Origin: Isotricha intestinalis
Taxonomy: Eukaryota; Ciliophora; Litostomatea; Vestibuliferida; Isotrichidae
Length of the DNA stretch: 50,926 bases
NCBI GenBank assembly: GCA_023807065.1
Contig: JAJJLU010003572.1
Location: 1 to 50,926, forward strand
Reading direction: 5' to 3'
This document shows positions 1-6,439 of this stretch, piece after piece (position 1 is the first letter of the stretch; every line of letters starts with the position of its first letter). The notes below the pieces were generated by a model. It made no database searches, was not told the DNA's origin, and saw only the letters and a program-made list of their open reading frames with translations. A program made the translations under genes and the position numbers.

Positions 1-626
1 TCATTATTTTTCCAATAATTTTCACAACGATATGTTTTATCTGGTTTTTTTTTACAATGAAAGAAGACAAAATAGACGGAGAAGGAATATTTATTAAAAA
101 TAATGGTGAAGTTTATAATGGAAAATGGGAAAATGGAGAAATAATTGAAGGTATATATGAACAATCAAATATAAATATTAAAAAAGGTCATATTATTTTG
201 ACAGCGGAATTTTTAGATGAATTTTTTAAGGATATTTGGAATAAAATTATTGGTAATAAGGATTATGTTTCAAGTGAATATTATGAAGGATCTTTTAAAG
301 ATTGGAAATTTAATGGTAAAGGAAAATATATATACAAAAACGGAGATATATATGAAGGATATTTTAAAGATAATAAATATAATGGATATGGTAAAATGAT
401 ATATAAAAATGGGGATAAATATGAAGGAGATTTTAAAGATAATAAATTTGATGGAAAAGGAAAATTCACATGGAAAAAAAATGGAAAAAAAAAAGAAGAA
501 TATGATGGGCAATGGAAAAATGGTAAAAGACATGGAGAAGGTACCATGATAACTTATGGTATTATTTATGATTCTAAAGTTCATGGTATATGGGAGAATG
601 ATGAATTAATTAAAATTATAAAATAA
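1..626 (+). CDS. MORN-repeat protein, 5' end possibly incomplete
   Basis: The reading frame from ATG 57 gives 189 aa. MORN units of the form YxGxxKxxxxxGxGxxxxxxG are visible from about residues 20, 76, 99, 122 and 149. A half unit is at the very N-terminus and another near the C-terminus. MORN repeats are known to bind membranes or act as scaffolds, for example in cilia and on phosphoinositide kinases; the partner here cannot be seen. ATG 57 falls in the middle of a MORN unit, and the frame stays open upstream to the window edge. The true start or an upstream exon may therefore lie outside the window. The stop is TAA at 624-626. The repeat assignment is secure; the biological role is unknown. 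Confidence 0.85.
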   Translation, partial: IIFPIIFTTICFIWFFFTMKEDKIDGEGIFIKNNGEVYNGKWENGEIIEGIYEQSNINIKKGHIILTAEFLDEFFKDIWNKIIGNKDYVSSEYYEGSFKDWKFNGKGKYIYKNGDIYEGYFKDNKYNGYGKMIYKNGDKYEGDFKDNKFDGKGKFTWKKNGKKKEEYDGQWKNGKRHGEGTMITYGIIYDSKVHGIWENDELIKIIK

Positions 627-649
627 AGTCTATTAGTTAATATATTTAA

Positions 650-940
650 AATTTATTAAATAAAAATTATAGAATTCTAAATATAAAAAATTTTAATAAA
701 AAAATTGAGAAAAATGCTATTTTGACAGCAGTATATAATGCTGTTACAAATAAATTAAAACCAATTTCATCTGGAGTATCTAATAGTATTAAACAAATGA
801 TAGGAGGAGAATGGTTTGTATTTGTTTGTAAAGTAGGAGCTCCAAATTTTGATTTTTGCTTAAGTACAGTTTTAGGAAATGATTTTATGAAAATTAGTAT
901 AGATGAAACATTATTTCAAGTTTGCAGAATTAAAAATTAA
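650..940 (+). CDS. Short exon or gene fragment, possible dynein-light-chain-like fold
   Basis: An open frame runs from 650 to TAA at 938-940 but has no ATG that would cover the conserved-looking part; the first in-frame ATG (799) lies late. The C-terminal half reads like a small folded domain with a Gly-Glu-Trp-Phe-Val start and an Asp-Glu-Thr-Leu-Phe-Gln-Val-Cys end. The layout (helix, Trp-containing strand, last hydrophobic strand) resembles an LC8-type dynein light chain, but this is a weak visual comparison. AG acceptors at 671-672, 708-709 and 726-727 fit a 3' exon after a short intron. The bacterial segment begins a few dozen bases downstream, so this is the last eukaryotic gene before the junction. 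It could also be a pseudogene. Confidence 0.4.
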   Translation, partial: NLLNKNYRILNIKNFNKKIEKNAILTAVYNAVTNKLKPISSGVSNSIKQMIGGEWFVFVCKVGAPNFDFCLSTVLGNDFMKISIDETLFQVCRIKN

Positions 941-977
941 AATATGTTTTTAATTCATTTTCGTTTTATACTGTCTT
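941..977. other. Left junction between eukaryotic and bacterial DNA
   Basis: The A+T-only eukaryotic 3' flank ends after the stop at 940. Bacterial coding sequence begins with the minus-strand stop codon at 978-980. The exact breakpoint cannot be placed within these bases, and no target-site duplication or terminal inverted repeat is visible. Confidence 0.6.
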
Positions 978-1337
978 CTATTCATCCAAGAGTTCTTCTC
1001 GTTGCTTGAAGTATAAATTACACAAATCTACTAAGTCATTGCATTTGATTTTTCCTACCATTGTTATATCTTTATTATCATAATAGTCGTTCATATAGAA
1101 ATATTCTCCATGACGATGAATATGATAATGTGAGAAAGCATTGCGCAAATGGCGGAAAAGAGAATCTATTTCTGTCTTGTCACTTTTTTCTTGAACAAAA
1201 TAAATATGACCATCTTGAAATGTTTTTGGCAATAGGCTCTGCTCTAATGCTTTTATAACTAATTGCCGATTATTTTTTAATGAGACGACTTCATTATTGT
1301 CTACATAAAGGCAAGGTATTCCATTTAGAGTATCCAT
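978..1337 (-). CDS. HEPN-like (RNxxxH motif) bacterial protein
   Basis: The frame from ATG 1337 gives 119 aa. In the middle is the motif Arg-Asn-Ala-Phe-Ser-His inside a helical stretch. This fits the RxxxxH active-site motif of HEPN ribonuclease-type proteins, which occur in toxin-antitoxin and defence contexts. Basic and aromatic residues follow (HxHRHGEYFYMND), then a C-terminal helix. The gene is bacterial by base composition and codon use. The same frame continues upstream of ATG 1337 for 8 codons to an in-frame TAA at 1362-1364, beyond which a further 22 codons are open (see the next entry). The annotated product may therefore be an N-terminally shortened form. It lies downstream of the 1444-1809 gene on the same strand, probably in one transcription unit. 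The family call rests on one motif and general look. Confidence 0.5.
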   Translation of the reverse strand: MDTLNGIPCLYVDNNEVVSLKNNRQLVIKALEQSLLPKTFQDGHIYFVQEKSDKTEIDSLFRHLRNAFSHYHIHRHGEYFYMNDYYDNKDITMVGKIKCNDLVDLCNLYFKQREELLDE

Positions 1338-1361
1338 ACCAATATCATAATAGAAGAAACG

Positions 1362-1430
1362 TTAATCATTAAGATTCAACACTCCATCACTGTGATCTTC
1401 AAGAACAAATAAATTTAAATTCTGATCCAT
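1362..1430 (-). pseudogene. 5' piece of the HEPN-like gene, ended by an in-frame stop
   Basis: ATG 1430 opens a 22-codon frame that ends in TAA at 1362-1364. That stop is in the same frame as the 978-1337 gene, with 8 sense codons between it and ATG 1337. The arrangement is typical of one gene split by a single nonsense codon or sequencing error. It could also be an unrelated leader peptide. It starts 13 bp after the end of the 1444-1809 gene. Confidence 0.45.
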
Positions 1431-1443
1431 ATTATTCTTCAAT

Positions 1444-1809
1444 TTAGCGTTTGATATTCTCTATCTCATACCACCATTTAGACGGTATCCCACAATTAGT
1501 CGCTTGTGCATGTCTCCATAAAGGTTTGCCAACTGGTTTTTCTTTACCTGCCTTTATGTATAATGAAAGGTATGCCTCACCAATAAACAGATTGATAAAA
1601 TGCCTTGTTGTTTCGTTGTATGAGTGATCATCTTCTTCCCACCAATATACAATCGGCTTTTCTACCTCTCTATTCACAAAATATGCCAAATATATTTCAT
1701 GTGCATTTTCTGATAAATGGATATAAGCAAACTGACATTCTTGACAATCAGATTCTTTCTTAAAATAAAAAGAGTCATTAGCAATTTCCAAAACCTCACT
1801 CTGTTCCAT
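1444..1809 (-). CDS. Hypothetical bacterial protein, 121 aa
   Basis: This complete frame runs from ATG 1809 to a stop at 1444. The protein is acidic and rich in aromatics (a Trp-Trp-Glu-Glu-Asp-Asp stretch in the middle, Trp-Trp near the C-terminus), with a Cys-x-x-Cys near residue 22. I see no TM segment and recognise no family. It lies immediately upstream of the HEPN-like gene on the same strand and is probably cotranscribed with it. A role as partner or antitoxin of the HEPN protein is only a guess from position. The nearest visible promoter is about 410 bp upstream, across the G+C-rich region at 1840-2216. Confidence 0.7.
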   Translation of the reverse strand: MEQSEVLEIANDSFYFKKESDCQECQFAYIHLSENAHEIYLAYFVNREVEKPIVYWWEEDDHSYNETTRHFINLFIGEAYLSLYIKAGKEKPVGKPLWRHAQATNCGIPSKWWYEIENIKR

Positions 1810-1839
1810 ACTCCAAAATTTTTCTGCCTACTCGCTCTC

Positions 1840-2216
1840 CCTCCTTCGGCTTGTTAAACATAAGGTTTCTGGAAACAAAAAGGGCGCGGGAGAAACTTTC
1901 CGTCGCTTATCCCACATCCTTGGCCTTCGCTGCCCTTTCTACCGAGATAAGCAACTCAGCCAGCCCACGCCATCGCGTATTATAGACAATGTGTCAGGAG
2001 CCTATAATGGCTCGCACACATCGGGATATAATACACCCTGCATGGACGCTTCGTTGCATTTATCTTCCAGTAGAAACCAAAGGTTGCGAAGTTTTGGATG
2101 TAGAAGATAACGTCATGAAAACGTCCTTCGAGACCAGCCCTACAAACGGCTTGGTGGTCTCTGTTCCAACGATGTCTTGACCCGCCCTGTCCACAAAGGA
2201 CTGGCTTAGTCAACTG
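1840..2216 (-). ncRNA. Candidate structured RNA or long leader, bacterial
   Basis: This stretch is conspicuously G+C-rich and has no convincing gene; the short frames in it overlap on both strands. It contains a strong hairpin at 1989-2021 (ATGTGT/ACACAT outside, GAGCC/GGCTC inside, loop TATAAT). A second possible stem pairs GCTTATC at 1905-1911 with GATAAGC at 1946-1952. It lies directly downstream of a minus-strand Bacteroidetes-type promoter at 2217-2247 and upstream of the 1444-1809 gene. It could be a free RNA, a regulatory leader, or a repeated genomic element. I do not recognise it as tmRNA, RNase P RNA, 6S or SRP RNA. Confidence 0.35.
1989..2021. other. Strong hairpin in the candidate RNA
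   Basis: A 6-bp outer stem (1989-1994 with 2016-2021) and a 5-bp inner stem (1998-2002 with 2009-2013) enclose a TATAAT loop. There is no T-run next to it, so it is not an intrinsic terminator. Confidence 0.6.
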
Positions 2217-2247
2217 CAAATATAAAGAAATATTTCGAAAGTCCCAA
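2217..2247 (-). promoter_or_regulatory. Bacteroidetes-type promoter for the 1.0-2.2 kb unit
   Basis: On the minus strand, TATATTTG (2217-2224) matches the Bacteroidetes -7 box TAnnTTTG. TTGG (2244-2247), 19 bp upstream, is close to the -33 box TTTG. The upstream part overlaps a 34-bp repeat shared with the promoter of the DUF2442 gene. It points toward the candidate RNA and the 1444-1809 and HEPN-like genes. Confidence 0.6.
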
Positions 2248-2270
2248 GTTTTTCAATAGAAATCTCGCAA
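2237..2270 (-). repeat. 34-bp promoter-linked repeat, copy 1
   Basis: It matches 2832-2865 at 32 of 34 positions in the same orientation. In both places the repeat covers the -33 region and upstream of a TAnnTTTG promoter at identical spacing. Confidence 0.85.
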
Positions 2271-2300
2271 AATCACCACATTCATAAGATAATAGGAAAC

Positions 2301-2327
2301 AAAAAAAGGAGTGCTTGTGGCACTCCT
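2301..2327 (-). terminator. Rho-independent terminator of the DUF2442 gene
   Basis: An 8-bp perfect stem (2307-2314 with 2320-2327, loop TTGTG) is followed on the minus strand by a T-run (A's at 2301-2306). It lies 34 bp past the stop of the 2362-2613 gene. Confidence 0.85.
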
Positions 2328-2361
2328 AAGATATTTCAGCATTATATGATTGTTATTGTGA

Positions 2362-2613
2362 TTAAACTATCACACCTAAGTGTAATTGCTCTATCGGGAA
2401 TATCAAGTCCCAATTCTTACCCCACACTACATTGCCATTAGCTATCGTGAAACGACTGAACTTACGGGGGTCAAGATATTTGTTGTATTGCGGATGTGGA
2501 TGACGACGGATAAAATCGCCGACATCAACCTTTTGTGTCGTGTTGTCGCTGAATGTTATGTTGATCATCAGGTTCCCTGCATTTTCAGCCTTAACAACAT
2601 ATAGTTTCTCCAT
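2362..2613 (-). CDS. DUF2442-like small bacterial protein
   Basis: About 83 aa. The layout is a leading strand, then a hydrophobic-xx-F-x-D/N segment followed by VDV, then a helix and strand ending in WG-x-x-W-D-L. This resembles DUF2442 proteins, whose members are short and often lie beside DUF4160 genes; no such partner is seen here. Two ATGs are possible. The minus-strand sequence AAGGAGG lies only 1 nt from the first ATG (2619) but about 8 nt from the second (2613), so the second start is preferred. The gene has its own promoter at 2812-2842 and a terminator at 2301-2327. Its molecular function is unknown. Confidence 0.7.
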   Translation of the reverse strand: MEKLYVVKAENAGNLMINITFSDNTTQKVDVGDFIRRHPHPQYNKYLDPRKFSRFTIANGNVVWGKNWDLIFPIEQLHLGVIV

Positions 2614-2811
2614 AGTCATTCCTCCTTATAATTTCTTATTAATCCTAGTACTACGAACACTTTGCTTTAAAACAAAGAATTTAATCCATTTCTGGATAAT
2701 GTTCTTATTGAACATGAATAGGTTCGTGCTCATTTGAGAAGAAATAGAATATAAATCCGAAGTATTCGAATATTTTGGGCATAACAAGTATCATTTATCT
2801 CTTTCTGAGGG

Positions 2812-2842
2812 CAAAGATAGAGATTATTTCTGAAAGTCCCAA
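2812..2842 (-). promoter_or_regulatory. Bacteroidetes-type promoter for the DUF2442 gene
   Basis: On the minus strand, TATCTTTG (2812-2819) is a TAnnTTTG -7 box. TTGG (2839-2842) lies 19 bp upstream, the same geometry as at 2217-2247. The predicted leader is about 200 nt long. Confidence 0.65.
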
Positions 2843-2865
2843 GTTTTTCATGAGAAATCTCGCAA
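2832..2865 (-). repeat. 34-bp promoter-linked repeat, copy 2
   Basis: This is the partner of 2237-2270, with two adjacent mismatches. It sits at the same distance from its -7 box. Confidence 0.85.
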
Positions 2866-3011
2866 TAACATCCATCAGCCATCTTCATGAGACAGGTACC
2901 CGCCTCTGCGTTCCCACTCGCCTCCCATTCGGTTCCCATTTATTATTAGCAAATTTAGATGTTTAGAAATTTAGTTTATTGGTATATATGAAAATAAAAT
3001 AACTATGGAAA

Positions 3012-3126
3012 TTTGGCTGTGTGGTAAATTCTTCGTACTTTTGGCTTCGCCGAAGGTACTCACGTTCGAAAGAACAAAGAAAAACGAGTTTTCCTTTGGT
3101 TCTTTGCTCACTTATTCGTACCTTTG
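3012..3126 (+). promoter_or_regulatory. Tandem promoters of the phospholipid operon
   Basis: Two TTTG-N20-TAnnTTTG promoters run in the same direction. P1 has TTTG at 3012-3015 and TACTTTTG at 3036-3043. P2 has TTTG at 3095-3098 and TACCTTTG at 3119-3126. P2 gives a leader of roughly 30 nt before ATG 3160. A short GTAC-flanked stem with GGC/GCC lies just after P1. Confidence 0.6.
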
Positions 3127-3159
3127 CAGGCTGAATTTAATATATTATTAAATAGGAAC

Positions 3160-4149
3160 ATGAACGAAAAGATTCAAAAGACACTGAAATCGGCTGAGAC
3201 GGAAGACTGGCTCGACTTGCATGTGGTGCGCCCATTCTGCTATTGGTGGGCTGTGTTGTTTGCCAAGCTCGACATACACCCCAATACGGTGACCATCCTC
3301 TCGATGTTCATCGGGGCTGGCAGCACTTTCTTCTTTGCCTATGGCAGTTTTATCTATGAGGGTACGCACGGACTGGTGATGAACATCATTGCCATCCTGT
3401 TGCTGTGTCTGGCTGATATCTTCGATTGCACGGACGGACAGCTAGCTCGTATGACGGGCAAGAAGAGTCGTTTGGGACGTATTCTTGACGGTGTGGCTGG
3501 TTTTGCATGGTTTGTGCCTATCTATCACGGACTGGTGTATCGTTTCTACATCCATCACGACATTGAGTTCGGATGGCTGGGTATTGAGGACACGCCTGAG
3601 AATGCGCTGATTGCCACTGCTGTGGTTTATGTACTGGGCGTCATTTCGGGTGTGGTAGGATTGGCTGGTCAGCAGCGTTTGGCCGACTATTACATCCAGG
3701 CTCACCTCTTCTTCCTGAAGGGTGAGAAGGGTTCGGAGTTGGATAATTCGGAGAAGCAGCAGGAGATTTACGACCAGATGACACCTGAGACACCTTGGGC
3801 TGAACGCTATTTCCAGAAGTCGTATATCGACTACACAAAGAAACAGGAGCAGAAGACGCCTGAGTTCCAGCTGATGCTGAAGGCTATGCGCGAGAAATAT
3901 GGTTCGCTGGACAATATTCCTGCTGATATCCGTCAGGACTTCCACGACAGTTCACTGCCTGTGATTACATGGAACGGACTGCTGACGTTTAATTTCCGTT
4001 CGGCATGGTTGTTCCTGTTCTGTCTGCTCGACGTGCCTGCCATGAACTTTGTGTTCGAAATCGTGTGTATGGGACTGCTGGCGTGGTATGTCAACCACCG
4101 CCACGAGAGCTTCTGCAAACGCATCAGAACGAAGATTGAGCGCTTATGA
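3160..4149 (+). CDS. CDP-alcohol phosphatidyltransferase, possibly phosphatidylinositol-phosphate synthase type
   Basis: 329 aa from ATG 3160. The frame is open 12 codons further upstream, but that stretch overlaps promoter P2. Residues 89-110 carry the family motif: Asp89-x-x-Asp92-Gly-x-x-Ala-Arg97, then Gly106 and Asp110. Several TM helices follow, interrupted by a soluble insert at about residues 185-260. The enzyme class swaps CMP on a CDP-diacylglycerol for an alcohol at the inner membrane. The usual fourth Asp of the motif (expected near residue 114) is Gly here. The stop overlaps the next start (ATGA at 4146-4149), so the two genes are probably translationally coupled. The neighbourhood resembles the inositol-lipid cluster of gut Bacteroidetes, but the alcohol substrate is not shown by the sequence. 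Confidence 0.85.
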   Translation: MNEKIQKTLKSAETEDWLDLHVVRPFCYWWAVLFAKLDIHPNTVTILSMFIGAGSTFFFAYGSFIYEGTHGLVMNIIAILLLCLADIFDCTDGQLARMTGKKSRLGRILDGVAGFAWFVPIYHGLVYRFYIHHDIEFGWLGIEDTPENALIATAVVYVLGVISGVVGLAGQQRLADYYIQAHLFFLKGEKGSELDNSEKQQEIYDQMTPETPWAERYFQKSYIDYTKKQEQKTPEFQLMLKAMREKYGSLDNIPADIRQDFHDSSLPVITWNGLLTFNFRSAWLFLFCLLDVPAMNFVFEIVCMGLLAWYVNHRHESFCKRIRTKIERL

Positions 4150-5183
4150 AATGGACGAAACAAAGGCTGAATAACCTGTTTTTCATTCTCGGCATTGTTG
4201 CCATCGTGGTGATGCTGCTGACGTTCGATGTGAGTTTCATCGAACTGTGGGACCATCTGTGTCACGCAGGTTACTGGCTCATCCCCATCGTAGGGGTATG
4301 GATTTTCGTCTATGCATTGAATACCCTTGCATGGAAAGCTACCATCGAGGGCAATATTGGAGGCAAGATGCCTGTGAGCTTCTGGCGACTCTACCGACTC
4401 ACTGTGACAGGGTATGCTCTGAACTATGCCACACCCGTTGGCGGACTGGGTGGTGAACCGTATCGCATCATGGAGCTTTCGAAGGATATCGACAAGCAGC
4501 ATGCGACATCGTCGGTCATCCTCTATGCTATGATGCATTTCTTCGCCCATTTCTGGTTCTGGTTCATCAGCATCTTCATCTATCTGGGACTAGCCATCAT
4601 CGGCGATTTGCCCATCACGACGGCTATTGGCATCACACTGGGCATCATCGTGGTGTTCTGTCTGTTCTTCTTCTATCTCTTCTCACGAGGTTATAAGAAC
4701 GGATTGGTGAAGTATGTGCTGGGCGTCATAGCCAATATCCCTGGTTGCAAGAAATCGACACTGCGCTTCTGGGCTCGCCACTCGGAGGCCATCGAGAATA
4801 TCGACAAACAGATAGCAGCCCTGCACCATCAGGACAAGGGGGCTTTCTATAAGAGCCTGCTGCTGGAGTATTTCTCGCGTGTCGTGCAGAGTTCAGAGGT
4901 GATGTTCATGCTGCTGCTCTTCGGCATTGACTGTGGAGGCGGCTGGGACGGACTGACGCTGACTTTCCTGCACAGCATTCTGATAGTGGCATTCACCACG
5001 TTGTTTGCCAACCTCATCGGATTCCTGCCCATGCAGTTGGGCGTTCAGGAGGGCGGTTTCGTGCTCTCCATCGCAGCGCTCGGCCTGTCGGCAGCGCTCG
5101 GTATCTTCGTGAGCATCATCTGCCGCGTGAGAGAGATTATATGGATTGCCATCGGTATGGCGTTGATGAAATGGAAGAATTGA
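4146..5183 (+). CDS. Flippase-like integral membrane protein (LPG synthase TM / UPF0104 type)
   Basis: 345 aa with about eight hydrophobic helices. The segment Ala-Thr-Pro-Val-Gly-Gly-Leu-Gly-Gly-Glu-Pro near residues 97-107 is the hallmark of the lysylphosphatidylglycerol-synthase TM/YbhN family. So is the late segment with Gln-Leu-Gly-Val-Gln-Glu-Gly-Gly, followed by an Arg before the last helix. Family members are membrane proteins linked to lipid transfer or glycolipid steps. The overlap with the phosphatidyltransferase gene suggests it works on the product of that enzyme. The start ATG 4146 sits inside the upstream stop region. The gene is bacterial in codon use and G+C content and has no eukaryotic features. 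Confidence 0.85.
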   Translation: MKWTKQRLNNLFFILGIVAIVVMLLTFDVSFIELWDHLCHAGYWLIPIVGVWIFVYALNTLAWKATIEGNIGGKMPVSFWRLYRLTVTGYALNYATPVGGLGGEPYRIMELSKDIDKQHATSSVILYAMMHFFAHFWFWFISIFIYLGLAIIGDLPITTAIGITLGIIVVFCLFFFYLFSRGYKNGLVKYVLGVIANIPGCKKSTLRFWARHSEAIENIDKQIAALHHQDKGAFYKSLLLEYFSRVVQSSEVMFMLLLFGIDCGGGWDGLTLTFLHSILIVAFTTLFANLIGFLPMQLGVQEGGFVLSIAALGLSAALGIFVSIICRVREIIWIAIGMALMKWKN

Positions 5184-5208
5184 AATAACGAAATAAAAGA
5201 AATAAGAA

Positions 5209-5379
5209 ATGAATTATCTCGACAGAAACGAATTTAATTTTGAGCCTAGCCAGAAAGTGGTAGATGATAATTTTATTTTTATTTTTACTCAATTCAATTT
5301 TTTTTCAGAAAAATTTTTATTCTCATCATTTTATTTCAATAATTATTGTTATTCTTCTAATTATATTTATTCGTTTTAA
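5209..5379 (+). pseudogene. Truncated third operon gene, running into eukaryotic DNA
   Basis: ATG 5209 lies 25 bp after the flippase-like gene. About 20 codons look bacterial; the start Met-Asn-Tyr-Leu-Asp-Arg-Asn-Glu is reminiscent of class II aminotransferases (histidinol-phosphate type), a weak match. Then the frame enters the A+T-rich eukaryotic sequence and stops at 5377-5379. The gene is cut by the right junction and the frame after about 5265 has no meaning. Confidence 0.6.
5255..5275. other. Right junction between bacterial and eukaryotic DNA
   Basis: Composition changes within about 15 bp from bacterial coding sequence to T-rich eukaryotic sequence. No repeats or att-like site flank it, and the junction breaks genes on both sides. 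Confidence 0.7.
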
Positions 5380-5896
5380 TTCAAAGATTAAAGTGTATTA
5401 TATAATATTAATTTTAAAATATTATTCTTTTTCATTCAATCTTCTTTTAATTAAATATATAAATACAAAATATTTTGTAAATATCTATTTATTAGGAAGT
5501 ATTATTGGATTATCAACTGTAATTCAGGAAATTGTGTATTTTGATGATATAAATTTTTCTTTTCATTTTTTTATATATTTCTTTTTATATTTAAGCAAGA
5601 ATTTTTTCAAATATAAAATTATTTCAAATTTAGATTCAATTCATTATTTTATTATAAATTTTATGATACAATCTATTTTTTTTTTACACACAACAAAAAA
5701 CACCGTTTGTGTAATATTAAATATATTTTTGATATTATCATGTTTAATTTATTTAGAAATATTAGTGTTAAATTTTTGTGGGTTAAGTGAAAATATTAGA
5801 GAAAATATTGAAAAAAGGGGTATTGAGAATTTGAATAATGATCTTAATCAAACTGATTCTACAATATCCATGTCTGAATATATCATAGAACAATAA
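5264..5896 (+). pseudogene. 5'-truncated multi-TM protein, family with copies at 39.4 and 50.4 kb
   Basis: The frame gives up to 210 aa, almost all hydrophobic helices, followed by a polar C-terminal tail. ATG 5264 is at or in the bacterial junction, so the native start is missing. From about residue 45 the protein is clearly homologous to the minus-strand protein at 50382-50926. Shared landmarks are Leu-Leu-Ile-Lys-Tyr-Ile, Val/Ile-Asn-Ile-Tyr-Leu-Leu-Gly-Ser, Cys-Leu-Ile-Tyr-Leu-Glu-Ile-Leu, and the tail motif with Gly-Leu-x-x-Asn-Ile and an Arg-Gly pair. The middle third differs strongly between copies. I do not recognise the family; it may be a transporter-like membrane protein. Confidence 0.6.
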
Positions 5897-6439
5897 AGTA
5901 TTTATATTAATAGTTTTAATTATATTATTACTTAAACTTCTCTAAATTGAATTCTTTTTTCTTCTAATTTATAATATTTCAATTATTGCCATTTGAAATT
6001 AATTATTTTTTGAAATAAAAATATGTTATTTTATATTTTGTTCAATTATTCAAGTGATATAAATAATAATAATAATAAAATTAAATTAAATTTTTATGAT
6101 AAAAATAGATGCTTATACAAAATAAATATATCTTTAATTAAACATAATTTTGATTGTTGAAAATTTAATTTGTTTCTTTGAATCTTTTTTATTTATTATT
6201 TTTTTTATTTTCTAAATTTTTTTTTATTTATTTTCAATATTTTATCTTTCAAATAGAATATCATTTAAATATATTAAATTTATTTTTATTTTTTTTGTAT
6301 TATAAATAAAAAGTAATGAATTATATTTTATTCAAAATCTCAATTTTTAAATTGAATATGTCTCTAAAATAAAGAATATTAAAATTTTATAACTTTATAT
6401 TTGATTAAATAAATATTAAATATTTTAAAAAATTTATTT
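5897..6439. other. A+T-rich intergenic region, nothing recognised
   Basis: This lies between convergent genes. There are only homopolymer runs and short A/T repeats; no RNA gene or relic is evident. Confidence 0.6.

Noticed and set aside
1980..2219. Overlapping short frames on both strands in the G+C-rich region
   Set aside because: They start upstream of or inside promoter sequence, overlap each other on opposite strands and show no domain. Hairpins fit a non-coding interpretation better.
2730..2966. Short frames on both strands between the DUF2442 gene and the lipid operon
   Set aside because: They cover the promoter and the 34-bp repeat, have no start signal and no recognisable sequence.
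3442..4550. Minus-strand frames of 167 and 205 codons across the lipid operon
   Set aside because: They are antisense shadows of the phosphatidyltransferase and flippase-like genes, which have clear motifs.
950..5265. Transposon or integrated element carrying the bacterial genes
   Set aside because: No transposase, integrase, terminal inverted repeats or target duplication can be seen at either edge.
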